Assembly: GCA_958496175.1 (NCBI GenBank)
Contig: OY292276.1
Span: forward strand, 56,247,080 to 56,311,079
Direction: 5' to 3'
DNA from: Sisyra terminalis
Taxonomy: Eukaryota > Arthropoda > Insecta > Neuroptera > Sisyridae
DNA length: 64,000 nt
Shown in pieces: positions 36,191 to 47,689 of the stretch (position 1 is its first letter; every line of letters begins with the position of its first letter). The position numbers and the translations under genes are program-made. The notes beneath the pieces are model-generated. The model saw nothing but the letters and a program-made list of their open reading frames with translations, was not told the origin of the DNA and did not search any database.

Positions 36191-38639
36191 ATATTATTAA
36201 TGAATTTGAAATTGATTTGATTTAATTTTTGCATGAAAAACTAGAAACATATAAAAAGTGGGTGATTTCTGCTGGAAGTATGTTAATTGTTTGTATCACC
36301 ATGCAATTTGATTGGTGAGATGAAGAATGAAATGCATCAAATGCATTAAATTGGCTGCATTGATAACGTGACGTAATATAATCATTATTATCTCCGATGT
36401 AATTATATTTACAATGTATGTGTTTATGTTATGTTAATGTCACGACGTGATCTCGTCATATACATCTATATGCATTATACTATGCACTTTTGTCATTAAT
36501 ATGCATTTTGTGAAAATTCCAATGGCATCATTCACACCAATCATTTAAAACGAAACGATAGACTAAGCGCAAAAGAGCGAGAACAAGAATCGAAGGGAAA
36601 AGCAGCAAAAAAAAAAAATAACAACTATGCATTTATATATGTTGTGAATGGATCGGAAATTGAAAATGACTTGTGAGTGTTATGGAATTTTTTGCACTAT
36701 TTGAATATTATTGCAATGAACAAAAAAAAAATGATATTTTTTTTGCTGTTTGAAAATCACGATTTGAAAGCTAACCATCAGAGTCATCATCGATCGTGAA
36801 ATTCAACAAATGCAGCAAAAAGAATTATGATGGAAAAAAAATACCTAATAAAAATGGCAATTTCTGAATAGGAATCAAAAGGCTGATTATGACGGTGTTG
36901 TCGATGTAGGTCATGAGATTTATCATCTGCACGTTTGTCGTTGCAATTCGCACACATTCCATTGGCATGATCGACAAATTATTTCAATAAGTTGTTGCAA
37001 TAATCAGGAATATTGTTTAACTAAAAAGATAACGAGACAATAACATCAAAAAGGAATTATTAGGTTTAATATTTCTTAAAAAATGTTCTAAAGTAATATG
37101 AAAACATAATGTTGCTGTTAATTTTTGACTTTACTTGATAAAATCTAAAAAAAAATCATTTAAAATGCGAAAAAATCATTAAATTCAAAACACCTTAAAC
37201 GAGCTTCTATACATTTAGAAGTTAAATGACGTCACAGTACAGAAACTTCAAAATTCCATTGTATTTAAACAAATGTATTTTAATACCAAAAGTAAGGTTC
37301 TTTTGATTGTTCTATCTAAATGTTAATAATTGAAACTATTTACAACATTTGAAATTTAATAGGGCCAGGTATATTTCTTATGCTTCGTAATTTTTTTAAG
37401 GGAAAAGTATGTTAATTTTCCGTTAATGGATAATAATATATTTCTTATGAGACTCAATTTAATAATTTAATAAGACATATATTATTATCCATTAATTTAT
37501 TGTGACTCGGAAATAAAGAAAATACTTATCAACGTTAAAGTTAATTTACCCTTTGAAATTAATTTACAATTAGTCATTAAAGCAGAGAAATAAAGAAATC
37601 ATCTATTTCAAAAAGTTAAAATGAAGATTAAAAGCTTTTTTTTCTGAGTATTGGTTTTATACTCGTAAGCTTTCATAGTTTGTTCAAATATTAGAATTGG
37701 TTCATTCATTGTTGAGGAAACATATTTTCTGAATTATGTTTTTTTTTCGATTTATTTGCAAATAAAAAGACATAAAAAGCTGAAACTTTGAATATGAAAG
37801 ATTTTTTTTAATACGAACATACCTTCCAAAAATGGTCCAAATACCTTTCGGGGGTCATTTGTTCATTGTTATTGTCCTATGGCTTTTTGTACACTTTTCG
37901 GTTTATTTAACATTTTTGTATTAAAGGAATATTATTACCTACTCTTTCCTCAGAAATTGCAGATATAATTTGATTGTGAAAATATAGTTTTCCTTGAAAA
38001 TTAATAATTTTCTTCATTTTCTTGCCAAGTCAATGCTTTTTAAATCTTTTGAAAATTATTTCTTGGATCTTGCTTCAAATTGCAATTATAGTTTGATCGT
38101 TTGAAAAAAATTGTTTTTTTATTGGTATTTAAAGAGTCCTTTATGAAAAGCTTAATTTTTAAATACACTAAACACTATTAAGCTCTATTCCATAGAAAAG
38201 TATTTTGAGAGTAATTTTTTGGGTAAGAGATTGTTTTTTGGGTTGGAAAATATGAAAAATTGTGCAAATTATTATTGTTTTCTTTTTTTGATGACTGTTC
38301 TATGATCTGTTTATAATTCGACTTCAATATAATGATCTATGACGTCAAGAAGATCCATAAGCCATTGTTTTTGGACTATCATTTGGTCATTTGCTTTTTT
38401 AGAACTTAATTTTAGTTCTTTCTCACTTTAAAAAAAAATGCATATTTAATATGAAAAATGATTATCGATCTGATGATCAAAAGAAAAGCTTCCTGGATGG
38501 ATCATTATATAAGAGGAAAATGATTTATTCTTGATTGTAGATAGAAAATCTTTACTACTACTTACTTACTACCTTTTTTTTAAGTCGTAATATATTTTGT
38601 TGGTGTAACATTAACCAATATTAAAAGGAACTGAAATTG
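36191..38639. other. Non-coding, no gene recognised
   Basis: AT-rich sequence. A small inverted repeat around 37430-37500 pairs 'atggataataatatatttctta' with 'ataagacatatattattatccat'. No exon or transposase trace found. Confidence 0.45.
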
Positions 38640-38970
38640 TTTCCTTATGTGATTTATGCAATTTTATGCAAGACGATGCAGTCTGCCAGCATCCTATATT
38701 ACAAAAAAAGTAATTAACTCTTTTTAAGTATTCTAATATTATCATGGTCAGGTGACTTTCCAGATCTAAATCTTATCGAAAATATATGAAACCCTATAAA
38801 CCTAATATATTCTTCTCCGAATATTTCTATAGAAATACATAAATCAAAAACTACTGAAAGTTAGGAAAACTACCCTGAAATTGAAGCAATTATTCCCCCA
38901 TGCATCTACAGTTTGCTGGCTAGGAGAATATCAATGATGAAAACAGGGGGTGAAAAAATTAAAAATATAT
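38640..38970 (+). pseudogene. Tc1-like transposase C-terminal relic
   Basis: Across frames, QDDAVCQHP corresponds to the Tc1 'DNAPCH' second-Asp block. DLNLIENI (near 38768) matches the D-L-N-P-I-E-N-x-W third catalytic block. SLLARRISMMKTGG near the end matches the C-terminal S-M-P-R-R-x-x-x-V-I-x-x-x-G-G of Tc1 transposases. Multiple stops and frameshifts. The N-terminal DNA-binding half was not found. Confidence 0.6.
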
Positions 38971-40959
38971 AAAATTACCAAGAAAAGCTCCGCCAAACAA
39001 CTTTCTTTTATAAAAATTATTCCAAAATCGGTTGGAATTTCATGGATTTGGATTATATAGGAAAAATCATAGTGGTGTTTGATATTATTTTGTAAAATGT
39101 TTCTAAAAATTGAATAAATCTTTAGTAAAGAAGTTTTTTTATAAGTAATCCCGGAGAAAAAAGGGAATTTTAGTTTGTACAGTCCGGGAATTTGTGTTGA
39201 ATAAAAAATTTAACATCCTGCCTTTGCCTAAAAAATATATCCCAAAGAGGGACGATACTGCTTTTGTTGAAAATCACTAGTTTAAACATTTGGAATTTCT
39301 TTGATTATACTTTAAAGTATACATTAGTTGACAACTATCGTGGTGAAATAGCAAATCCCAATTATTTTCAACTCGATTTTTAGGGAATCTGAAATTTGTT
39401 GGTTAAATTAGTTTTTTTTGCAATTGAAGTATTTCGTTTCCAGTTATGATTTTTTTTTCAATTAGTGGAAGTAATTTAATTCAGGAAGTTGAAACTCGTG
39501 TGACACAATCTTCATGTGGATATCCGTTTTGGCTATTTGCGGTTTTTTGGGCGTTTAATTTCCTATATTATCGATCAGCTACTGGAATTTCCAAATGACC
39601 ATAAATGCAAACATTCCAAACGTGGCATTTTTAGTTTGAGTTCCCAAATGTTTCTGAAGAGCTTTTTGAGCTTTGAAACTTTACATTTTTATATTGTTTT
39701 CACTGTAGACACGTTTCTAAATTTTTTTTTGCGCCAGCCATTAAGAATTCCGTTTTATTGTTTGCATATCAATTTTTTCTTTTACTATCGAAATGTTGAA
39801 GAATGAAATGTCCCGTTAGGTGAAGTATCGAAGAAAACGTGTAAGACTTTTAAATCACGACGAACTTGACCGTGTTTGTCCGAGTGAATCAAAAGGAATT
39901 CGCCCTCTTCCCCATAGCACTTGTAAAGTGAGACCACTAATCATCCCATTAACACTAGGAAAAGAAAAAGCAAGCAGTTTTGTCGGTCGAGTAAAAGTAT
40001 TATCATGTCGGAATTTTAATCACGGCAATTATTTATTCGTTTAAATATCTATGATCGATGGTAATGGCGATGATTCATTGCCCAAACGTTACGCATATAT
40101 TAGTGCACCCCGAAACATGTATCGGGTCAACCCTTTTACTACCCTTATCTCTTTATGAATGATTTTCTTGGATTGTAAAAATACTTTAGATGAAATCAAG
40201 TCGAGGAATGGAGTGGAACAATTTAAGTGATTTACAAGCGTTTTTTTTTATCGAGTGAGACACCAATAGTGGAGGTTAGAATGTGAGAATTGGCTTTGGG
40301 TTTATTGAAAGAGTGGCTTTTGGATTTATGATTAGAAGAAAAAAAATATTCATTCAGATAAAGACAAGGTCTGTACGTTCGTTCATAGTGTGAGTAAAGT
40401 TACTGCGATATGAATTTTTATTAACCAGAATAAAAAAGTCTTCAATGGCAAGTTGGTTGGCAGAATAGTGATGTAAGTCGAGGTAACTTGGTACAAATTC
40501 CTTTTTGTCCAAGAGAAGGGAAAATGTGAATGTTGTATGATGAGTTTGAAGGAAAATTTACAAAGATTGGAATTAAAGATGAATGGAGTTTGGAATGTTT
40601 CAGTTGAAAGCTATTATGGGATTTAAAGGTATCCTGTTACCTAAGCTAAGATAGTTTGTATCATGATGAAAAGTACTGTATTTTGCTTTAAAGGAGATTA
40701 TTTCTGAGGGTTGAAAAAAAATAGGAAATTGGGGTTAAAAGTACGAAGAACCTTTGGAGTATTTGAAAGTTTTTGGGAGAGTAGGTGATTTATTTTTAAT
40801 ATACACATGGGGCAGAAGGATCCAAAGTCTAAGATTCATGGAGTTATAGAAAATGCAGAGAAAGAAGTTTGAAAAAGACTTTGTTAAAGATGTATTTACA
40901 GTGAAATCTCTTTGATAATTATAGGGAATATACTTGCAGTAGTCCAGGAGTTGGAATAC
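38971..40959. other. Non-coding, no gene recognised
   Basis: Includes a less AT-rich patch near 39800-40130 with a 74-codon frame of unknown nature. 40300-40960 is purine-rich and may be the decayed 5' part of the neighbouring retrotransposon relic. Confidence 0.35.
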
Positions 40960-41900
40960 TTTATAATCGATGAAAAAATCGAGAAATGATATATTGATTC
41001 AAATAAGAAACGAAAGTGGCTTTAGAATATCAGAGCTTGAAAAGTTTCTCAAAATCCCCAAAAAAAAACAAGATTACTTGGAAATTTTGTCTTCGTATTT
41101 GAACGATCAATTCTTCCAGTTCAAAATACGGAACGAGATAGCTGCACTGAAAACAATCGAAGCAGAAGTTCCTCATGGTAGTATAGAAGTATATTGAGTT
41201 CATTGTTATATTTAGTATACTCATTGCCAGTGATGGATGACGTTTTTGTAGCCACATATGCAGATGATACTGCGATTATAGCGACGGCAGAAACCCCAGT
41301 AGATACATCAATAACATTCGAAAATTACCTAAAGAAAATTGAGGATTGGGTTAGAAAGTGGAGAATATAAATCAATTCCAAGAAATCAGTCCACGTTAGA
41401 CCTTAACAGGAGGAACATATCTTCCTGTAACCATCAATGATTTGATGTTGCCACAAAAAACACGGTCGAATATTTGGGGATATATCTTGATAGAGGTCTA
41501 ACTTGGGATCTCCACATAAAGCAATCATGAAAACAATTAAATAGAAAATATAGAAGAATTGGATGTTCCAAAGGTCATCTACTCTTTCCATGGAAAATAA
41601 ACTTTTGATTTACGAAATTTTGCCGAAATCGGCTTGCACATATGGGATCCTGCTGTGGGGAATTGCTTTAAATTCCAACATTGAAATACTCGAAAAGTTC
41701 TAATCGAAAACACTGCCCCAAATAATCAATGCCACTTGGTATATTAACAATTGCAAAATACAGGAGGACACGAAAACCTTAATGGTACAACAAGAGATAA
41801 AAATGTTCTGCAAGAAATACCTGAAAAGACTGGATGGACATTCGAACACTTTTGCCCTAAATCTCTTGGACAATAGTAAAATTAACGTAAGACTTTAAAG
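40960..41900 (+). pseudogene. Jockey-like non-LTR reverse-transcriptase relic
   Basis: 40970-41197 keeps the palm segment SYLNDQFF..RNEI..LK..EAEVPHGSI, equivalent to Y-L-x-D-R-F-F... G-V-P-Q-G-S. After a frameshift comes TYADDTAIIAT (the YADD catalytic box at about 41253-41285), then DWVRKW..INSKKS, YLGIYLDRGLTWD and, near 41600-41880, LIYEILPKSACTYGILLWG, INATWYINN and KYLKRLDGHSNTFALNLLDN, the usual C-terminal order for this clade. In-frame stops and frameshifts at several points. No endonuclease was found upstream. The copy differs from the one at 47690-49620. Confidence 0.75.
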
Positions 41901-43639
41901 ATGAAATACCACTGAGCTACCTGGGAGATTTTTACTACTAAATCATTAACATGGAATAATCTGCTGAGATTAATTCATTAAAGAGATGTACGAGATCAAA
42001 TGCACTTATTGCACCACTGTGCAGATCGTACGACAAACGAAAAAAGAAGCTAAAATTTCGGGAAAATGTAATTCATTTTATCATTTATTCACCAAAAGGA
42101 ACATTCTAAGACCTATTTACTAAAAGTATCCAATAAAAACTTATACAAATTTTAGGAGAGAATTTGTGAAGTGACAAAGAAAGGATCAACAACCAAATGG
42201 TACGAAGAATAGCTGAATTTTATAGCAGGTTGGATTCTGAACGAAATTTGACTGGAATTGGACATAGCAGAAGGAAAATTGGAAGCTTTTATGAATGAAG
42301 AGGAGAAAAGTTTTGGAATCTAGCGATTATATAATTGGTTACTTATTTGATAGGCAAAGATTTTTCAACCTATATTGTGCATTCTTGTAAAATTTCAGAT
42401 GAAGATGCAGCGATAATTAACTCTAAACTAGATACTCCAAAAGTTAGTTCAACAATATTTAATAGTTCAGAAGTTTTACATTTTTGCTACGTTCCAACTT
42501 TACTAATCCCAAGTCTTAAACCAGCATATGATTTTGTAATTTTAAGATAGAAACCCAAAGATAAAAGTTGATATTGATTATCCTGAAGAGGATCTAAAAG
42601 GACCCAAAGTGATAATTTTAATATTCTTCTGTTCTACCGAAAGATTCCATTGAGTAAATCCGACATTCAGTAGTCGATGGTAAAAATTTAAGTGTTCACA
42701 ATCCCACATATATCGCGGATATTATATCAAACAAAAAAAAACAATCTTATTCAATTAAGGCATTTCCGTGTGAAATTCTCCATCGTCTATGTATATATAC
42801 TAACTCACTAAAAAATTCGCGTCTTTTTGCACTCGAAACTTTGCGGTTTCTCATCGTAATCGCGAATTTTTTTCTGCCAATTCAAACGCTGATCTAGAAA
42901 TGCCGTTTGTTGTCTTCGACAAATCGTGGATCCAAAATGGAGTGAACGATCGCACGAAACGTAAAATCCATGACTGCTTTTTTTCATTTTTGTTCTTTCA
43001 ACATTTGATTACAGTTGTTGTTGCCATTTTTTTTCCTCTGCAATTCCATTTGGCTTGCTCTAACACCTTCGCCATTTCCGATTTGCAAGTGAGATATCGC
43101 TAGGTCCAAACAAAAGAAAAATGTTTGATATAATGAAGTAACAATATCTAATCATTAAAAACAAAACAAAAAAATGAATCGTAACATAATCTTTGTGGTT
43201 TTGCGCAGATTTTTTGCAAGGCCCTCTTGATACTTGAAAATCTCTTCTTCATGTATCACACATACACGTCTGCACGATGAGACGTTTTTTTTTTTAATTT
43301 TTGCCGGTTATGTTTCTAGGAAAAATTCAATATCGATATACCATAACCATAACCTTTTGGACTCGGATTTTTTTTTGTAGTTCCGTATCGAAAGACGAAC
43401 CTCATTTTGATTTGAAAGTGGCATTTTTGTCAGCAATTTTTTTTTTACGTATCGTGTAGCTATCAAAAAACAAATGAAGAGAAACTCAGAAACAAAACAA
43501 GTCTGAATTATGATGTTCAATTGTTTTTTGTTTGATTAATGATTGGTCGTCACTTGTCAAAGTGTCTTAAAGCTCATAAAAAAATGAAGATAGCGCCAAA
43601 TGATTATTTTTCTTTGGTGAGAAACCAATTTGTGAAGAT
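41901..43639. other. Non-coding, no gene recognised
   Basis: 42335-42550 is a 71-codon + frame (LIGKDFSTYIVHS...) that matches nothing I know and may belong to the tail of the relic on its left. 42830-43110 is slightly less AT-rich with a 67-codon frame, unassigned. Confidence 0.35.
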
Positions 43640-44312
43640 TAGCGAAACTATATGCTAGGCTTATTTAATTTAAGGTTTTTATTATTTAATAGCTGAACCC
43701 GGTAAATAAATAAATTTAATTTTGGGAAAAAAAGCTTATGAACTATTAAAATCACATCCCTTATCAACTCGCAGCATTCCTTGCTGTACCAATTATAACT
43801 TACCTTCAAAATATACATTTATCAATTACGTTTTGAGAAAATTTGCTCTACCTCTAAAAATCACTACACAATCATAACAATAAAGTATTGACAGTTAAGG
43901 CCTAAGAATTACCTGAAAACAAAATATTATAAAAATCAATAAACCTGTTCTTGAATCATACGAAAGAATGCAGGTAGGCAGAAATTTACGTTCAATTTAT
44001 CGACCTTTGTCCCATAATGATCAATATTGTGAGCGATATGGGTTACATTCCAAACTGTTGTGGAATTCTACCTGATCTCAACTGATGATATGAAATAACA
44101 TAGTAAAAGCTTTAAGGTCAATACGAGAAAAAGAGAGGTACAAAGGTTTCATTTATGCATTCGGGAACAGATGTAAATGTAATTACAATTGACAACAAAT
44201 AATAAACACCTTAAACTGGTTTCAAATTCCTGAATAACATATTTATACCGGCCATTCTCTCGTACTACATATTTTGGCCTTCAAGCTTTTACTATGTTAT
44301 TTCATATCAGCA
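43640..44312. repeat. Inverted copy of the 29970-31210 repeat, plus a short foldback
   Basis: 43640-44050 matches, in reverse orientation, pieces of 29970-31210, including 'ttatcaattacgttttgag' against 'aacgtaattgataa' near 31040, and 'caataaacctgttcttgaatcatacg' against the sequence near 30110. 44093-44312 is a hairpin: 'gatatgaaataacatagta' opens it and 'tactatgttatttcatatc' closes it. The same arm also occurs once at 29781-29815. Confidence 0.6.
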
Positions 44313-44389
44313 GTGTAGTTACAGTGGATAACAAGTGGGTACGACAGAAAATATCAAAACAATGATTTCAATGATTTACATTTAGTCGT

Positions 44390-44963
44390 CACTGTTGTGA
44401 ATCTTTGGTTGATTATTATACTCCAGAAATCAAAAGACAGTCAAAATAATGATTTTTTTTTCGGGAGAATCTGTTCCAAAGATGGTAAAAACGGTTTCAT
44501 TAGCCGGAAAAGTTATGGCTACGATTTTTTGGGATTCTCAAGGAATAATTCTTATGGACTTCCATGAAAATGGAAAAACTATCTTAGGGCAGTACTATGG
44601 TGAATTATTGGATAAATTCGATTCGAAATTGAAGAAGATATGGTCATATTTAGCTAGGGAAAAAGTGCTTTTTCTTTAGGATAATGCACCAGTGCATTCA
44701 TCATTGATTGTTGTGGTTAAATTGAAACAATTGCGCTATGTAATTCTTTCGCCTCCACCTCCGTCCTTAGAGACATGGCTCTTAGGGAAAAAATTAGCTT
44801 AAATGAGGAGGCTATCGCCGAAACAGAAGGGGTAAATTAATGGCCTGAATGTTGGGAATAGTGTAAAAGCCTAAAAGAAGACTATGATGAAATAAAATAT
44901 TGAGAAAAAAATATAATTTCATTGGGATCACGGCTACTTATCAATCATCCCTCGTATATTACA
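44390..44963 (+). pseudogene. Mariner transposase C-terminal relic with right terminus
   Basis: An open stretch at 44449-44679 reads KTVSLAGKVMATIFWDSQGI, then a decayed LDRL region, then KVLFL. After a stop comes DNAPVHSS (near 44681-44703), the second-Asp box of mariner transposases, and SPPPPSLE, the degenerate 'HPPYSPDLAP' box. Just upstream, YTPEIKRQS corresponds to the 'Y-x-P-E-T-K-x-Q-S' block. The terminus '..acttatcaatcatccctcgta' next to TA resembles mariner right ends. The N-terminal half and left end are missing. It is a different subfamily from the element at 22003. Confidence 0.75.
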
Positions 44964-47689
44964 ATTTTACTAGATATACCAAAAAAAAAAAAATCTATAA
45001 TTACTTATTTCGATTGCCAATAAAATGGCTATTGTCAATTTTTTTAACCAATTGGTTGAAATAATTGTGAATTGTTCTGTTCTGTCCAATTTCTGTTTTA
45101 TCATTGTTTTGTTATTCAATCGTAAAACTGATTGCTTTTTTTCCTGTATAAAAGTAATGCAATCATTTTAAGTTTTTTTCATTGTTGTTTATTGTTTTGA
45201 TTTTTTTCCCATTGCTGCAATTTTTTAGTAAATCTGACCGTTAAATTTATTTTTTGAAGTATTATATTATTGGTTTCTATATTCTTATGGCAAAAATTTA
45301 AATAGTTCAACCGTGAGTGTGGTAAAACAATTATTGTAGGCGTAGACTTTAAACGCATTGTTGATAAGTGTTTGGTCAATTGTTGGATATGTTGCGTTAT
45401 CAAATTGGTTGGACGATTTATTTGATAGATGGCACGAGTTGAAGGGTTAAAAAGATGAAACCTGTGAAATAATAGAAATGGAAAAAAATTGCTCCTCGCC
45501 AGGGCCCCCGCTCTCGTCCCCAACTCGTGGCCCGAGTTTAAATCGTGTCCAAATGTGCCTCTTAGGGGCCCCTTTATTTGTAGTAGACGCTCTGTGTATA
45601 TATAAATAAATATTACATTATTACATATATCTGATAGTACAAAAAATGGTGATGGGGCCGAAAAAGGAAACGGGCAATACGACCGATAACTGACCGGGAT
45701 ACACCAGGAATTGTTCAAACATTGCATGAGAAATCACCTCTTTTTTCTCTCCATAATCATTAAAAAGAAATTCCACCGATTTGCTGTCGAGGAATGAAAA
45801 AATCTAATTTATTTTCCATTAAGACGAAAAATAAAAATGGGAAATCGGTTTTCGGTTTGGAAATTGGGAAATAATCGTCTTGGACATTACCGATAGTGTT
45901 TAGTATAGAAATGATTTCTTGAAAAACATTTTTTTTTTTGGGAGGAAATTGAAAAAAATTTCCATGCGTCAATAAAGTTGTGAAACAAAGAACTTTATTG
46001 TTGTTGATTTGATTGGCAAGTCCTTTGCAAATAAGGGCTTTATCTGTTGGATAATTATTTGGTGTTTTTTTTTCTTTCGTCTCTCTTTTCCAATGTGAAT
46101 AATGTAAATTTTTTCGTCGTTTCCTTGACCACAAGGTTCAGTGTTAATCTGACGTTGAACCGGAATACGGTTTTTTATGATAAGGTTTTATGTTATATTT
46201 GGTTGAAAAAAAATAAATAAATAAAATATAAACATTTTTTTAAATAATGAGGAGCGGGAGTAGAAGTGGGGCCCGACTATTGGGATCGAATTGGCGAAAT
46301 TATATTACTGTGGTACAAAAATTTTTGTTGCAAATTTTTTGGAAATTCTTTTTTTAGGGAAGACAATAATGTTGAGGTGACAAAAATCAACCACCGAATT
46401 AAGGGAGGTAATTGTTTACTAGATACTTGAGAAGACTTGAAAGATTTCTAAAAATTAAATTTTATTAATTTTATAAAATATGTTTTTAGTAAATCGCAGA
46501 TTTATATACAGAATGGTTCTATTTTGGGTGCATATTTTTAAGGGTTGATTTTCTTATAAGGGATCGTCAAATGTACCACTCATTTCCTTATGTATTATGT
46601 TTTCAATAAGAAAGTTCTAATTATTTTTAACTTCTAAATTTTCATTCCCTAGTGGCTACCGGCTAACCTTTTCCTTGACATTCTCCAATTGATAAAGTGG
46701 CACATGAGAGCATTCTTTTTATTAATATGTTTTTCGGCCTCTTACCGAAATAGTTGAGAAAGAAAAATTGGGGTTAAGAAAAAAATAAACATAAAAAATC
46801 AAAAAATCAAACAATACTCGCAATTTACGTCACACAAGTTCATCTCTTTCTTGCAAATATTTTTTGCCCACATGTGAGAGTTGAAAGACCTTTCGAAATT
46901 TAAAGAAAATATTTTCTAGCCACTACAATAAAATTAAATAATCACACATACCATACAGTTAACAATGTAGAATAAATAAATTCGAGCTTTTCACTTTGTC
47001 AATTTGAACAATTGAAAGAATTTCTAGTTGGACTAACTTCTTTTCTTTTTTATCATCTGAATAACTCTTACGGAAATATTGATAAAAAATATTTCGTTAT
47101 ATTTACTTAGAATGAAAAAAATTCATTCATTCATTTTTTTTTTTGTTAAATAACGGAGGCATTTCTCATTTGGGATGGTCAAATTGTTCGATATTGCGTT
47201 TGGAGAACCGTCGAGACTAGCGGTCTTTTAATTTTCATTCGGTAAATTGATCGTAATGATTATGTTGCTGATGCTAATGTGATGGTCAAAGATACGGATG
47301 CTGAGGTTGAGGAGGCTGCCTTTGGAGCCCAACTGTCTACCGATCGATTTTGATGATGCCATGGCCTTATTTTTCAATCGAACAGGTGATTCGGTCGGAA
47401 ATGATTTTTTCCACTTTTTATTCAAAAAAAAAAAAACTTTCTTCGTTTTCACATTGACCTTTCTGTGGTTTTCTGACATGTATTTTGTGCAATGTTAATC
47501 GTATGCATACCAACCATAAGTTTGATTTTAGAAAAAAAATATAAGTTATGCTCCCGAAAATTGATTATTCAATTTATAATAACAGAAGTCTGGAAAAGAT
47601 AGAGCTATTTTGGTTTATTTGCGTGTTTCTTATGTTTTTAGTTGTGCTGAATCCGAAAATGACTTTCATTTTGTTTTCTAACAATGTAG
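44964..47689. other. No assignable gene; long minus-strand open frames and one GC-richer island
   Basis: Two open minus-strand frames, 182 codons (45179-45727) and 124 codons (45760-46134), lie in different registers. Neither has a recognisable domain, and both are rich in Lys/Asn/Phe as expected from T-rich + strand DNA. A GC-richer knot sits at 45490-45580. 47220-47400 is another less AT-rich island, where + and minus frames are both open; I cannot decide whether it is an exon. The rest is AT-rich with no repeats identified. Confidence 0.35.

Noticed and set aside
40970..41197. A stand-alone small gene
   Set aside because: It is the palm segment of a decayed Jockey-like reverse transcriptase that continues downstream in other frames.
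44449..44679. A 76-codon host gene
   Set aside because: The sequence is the middle of a mariner transposase.
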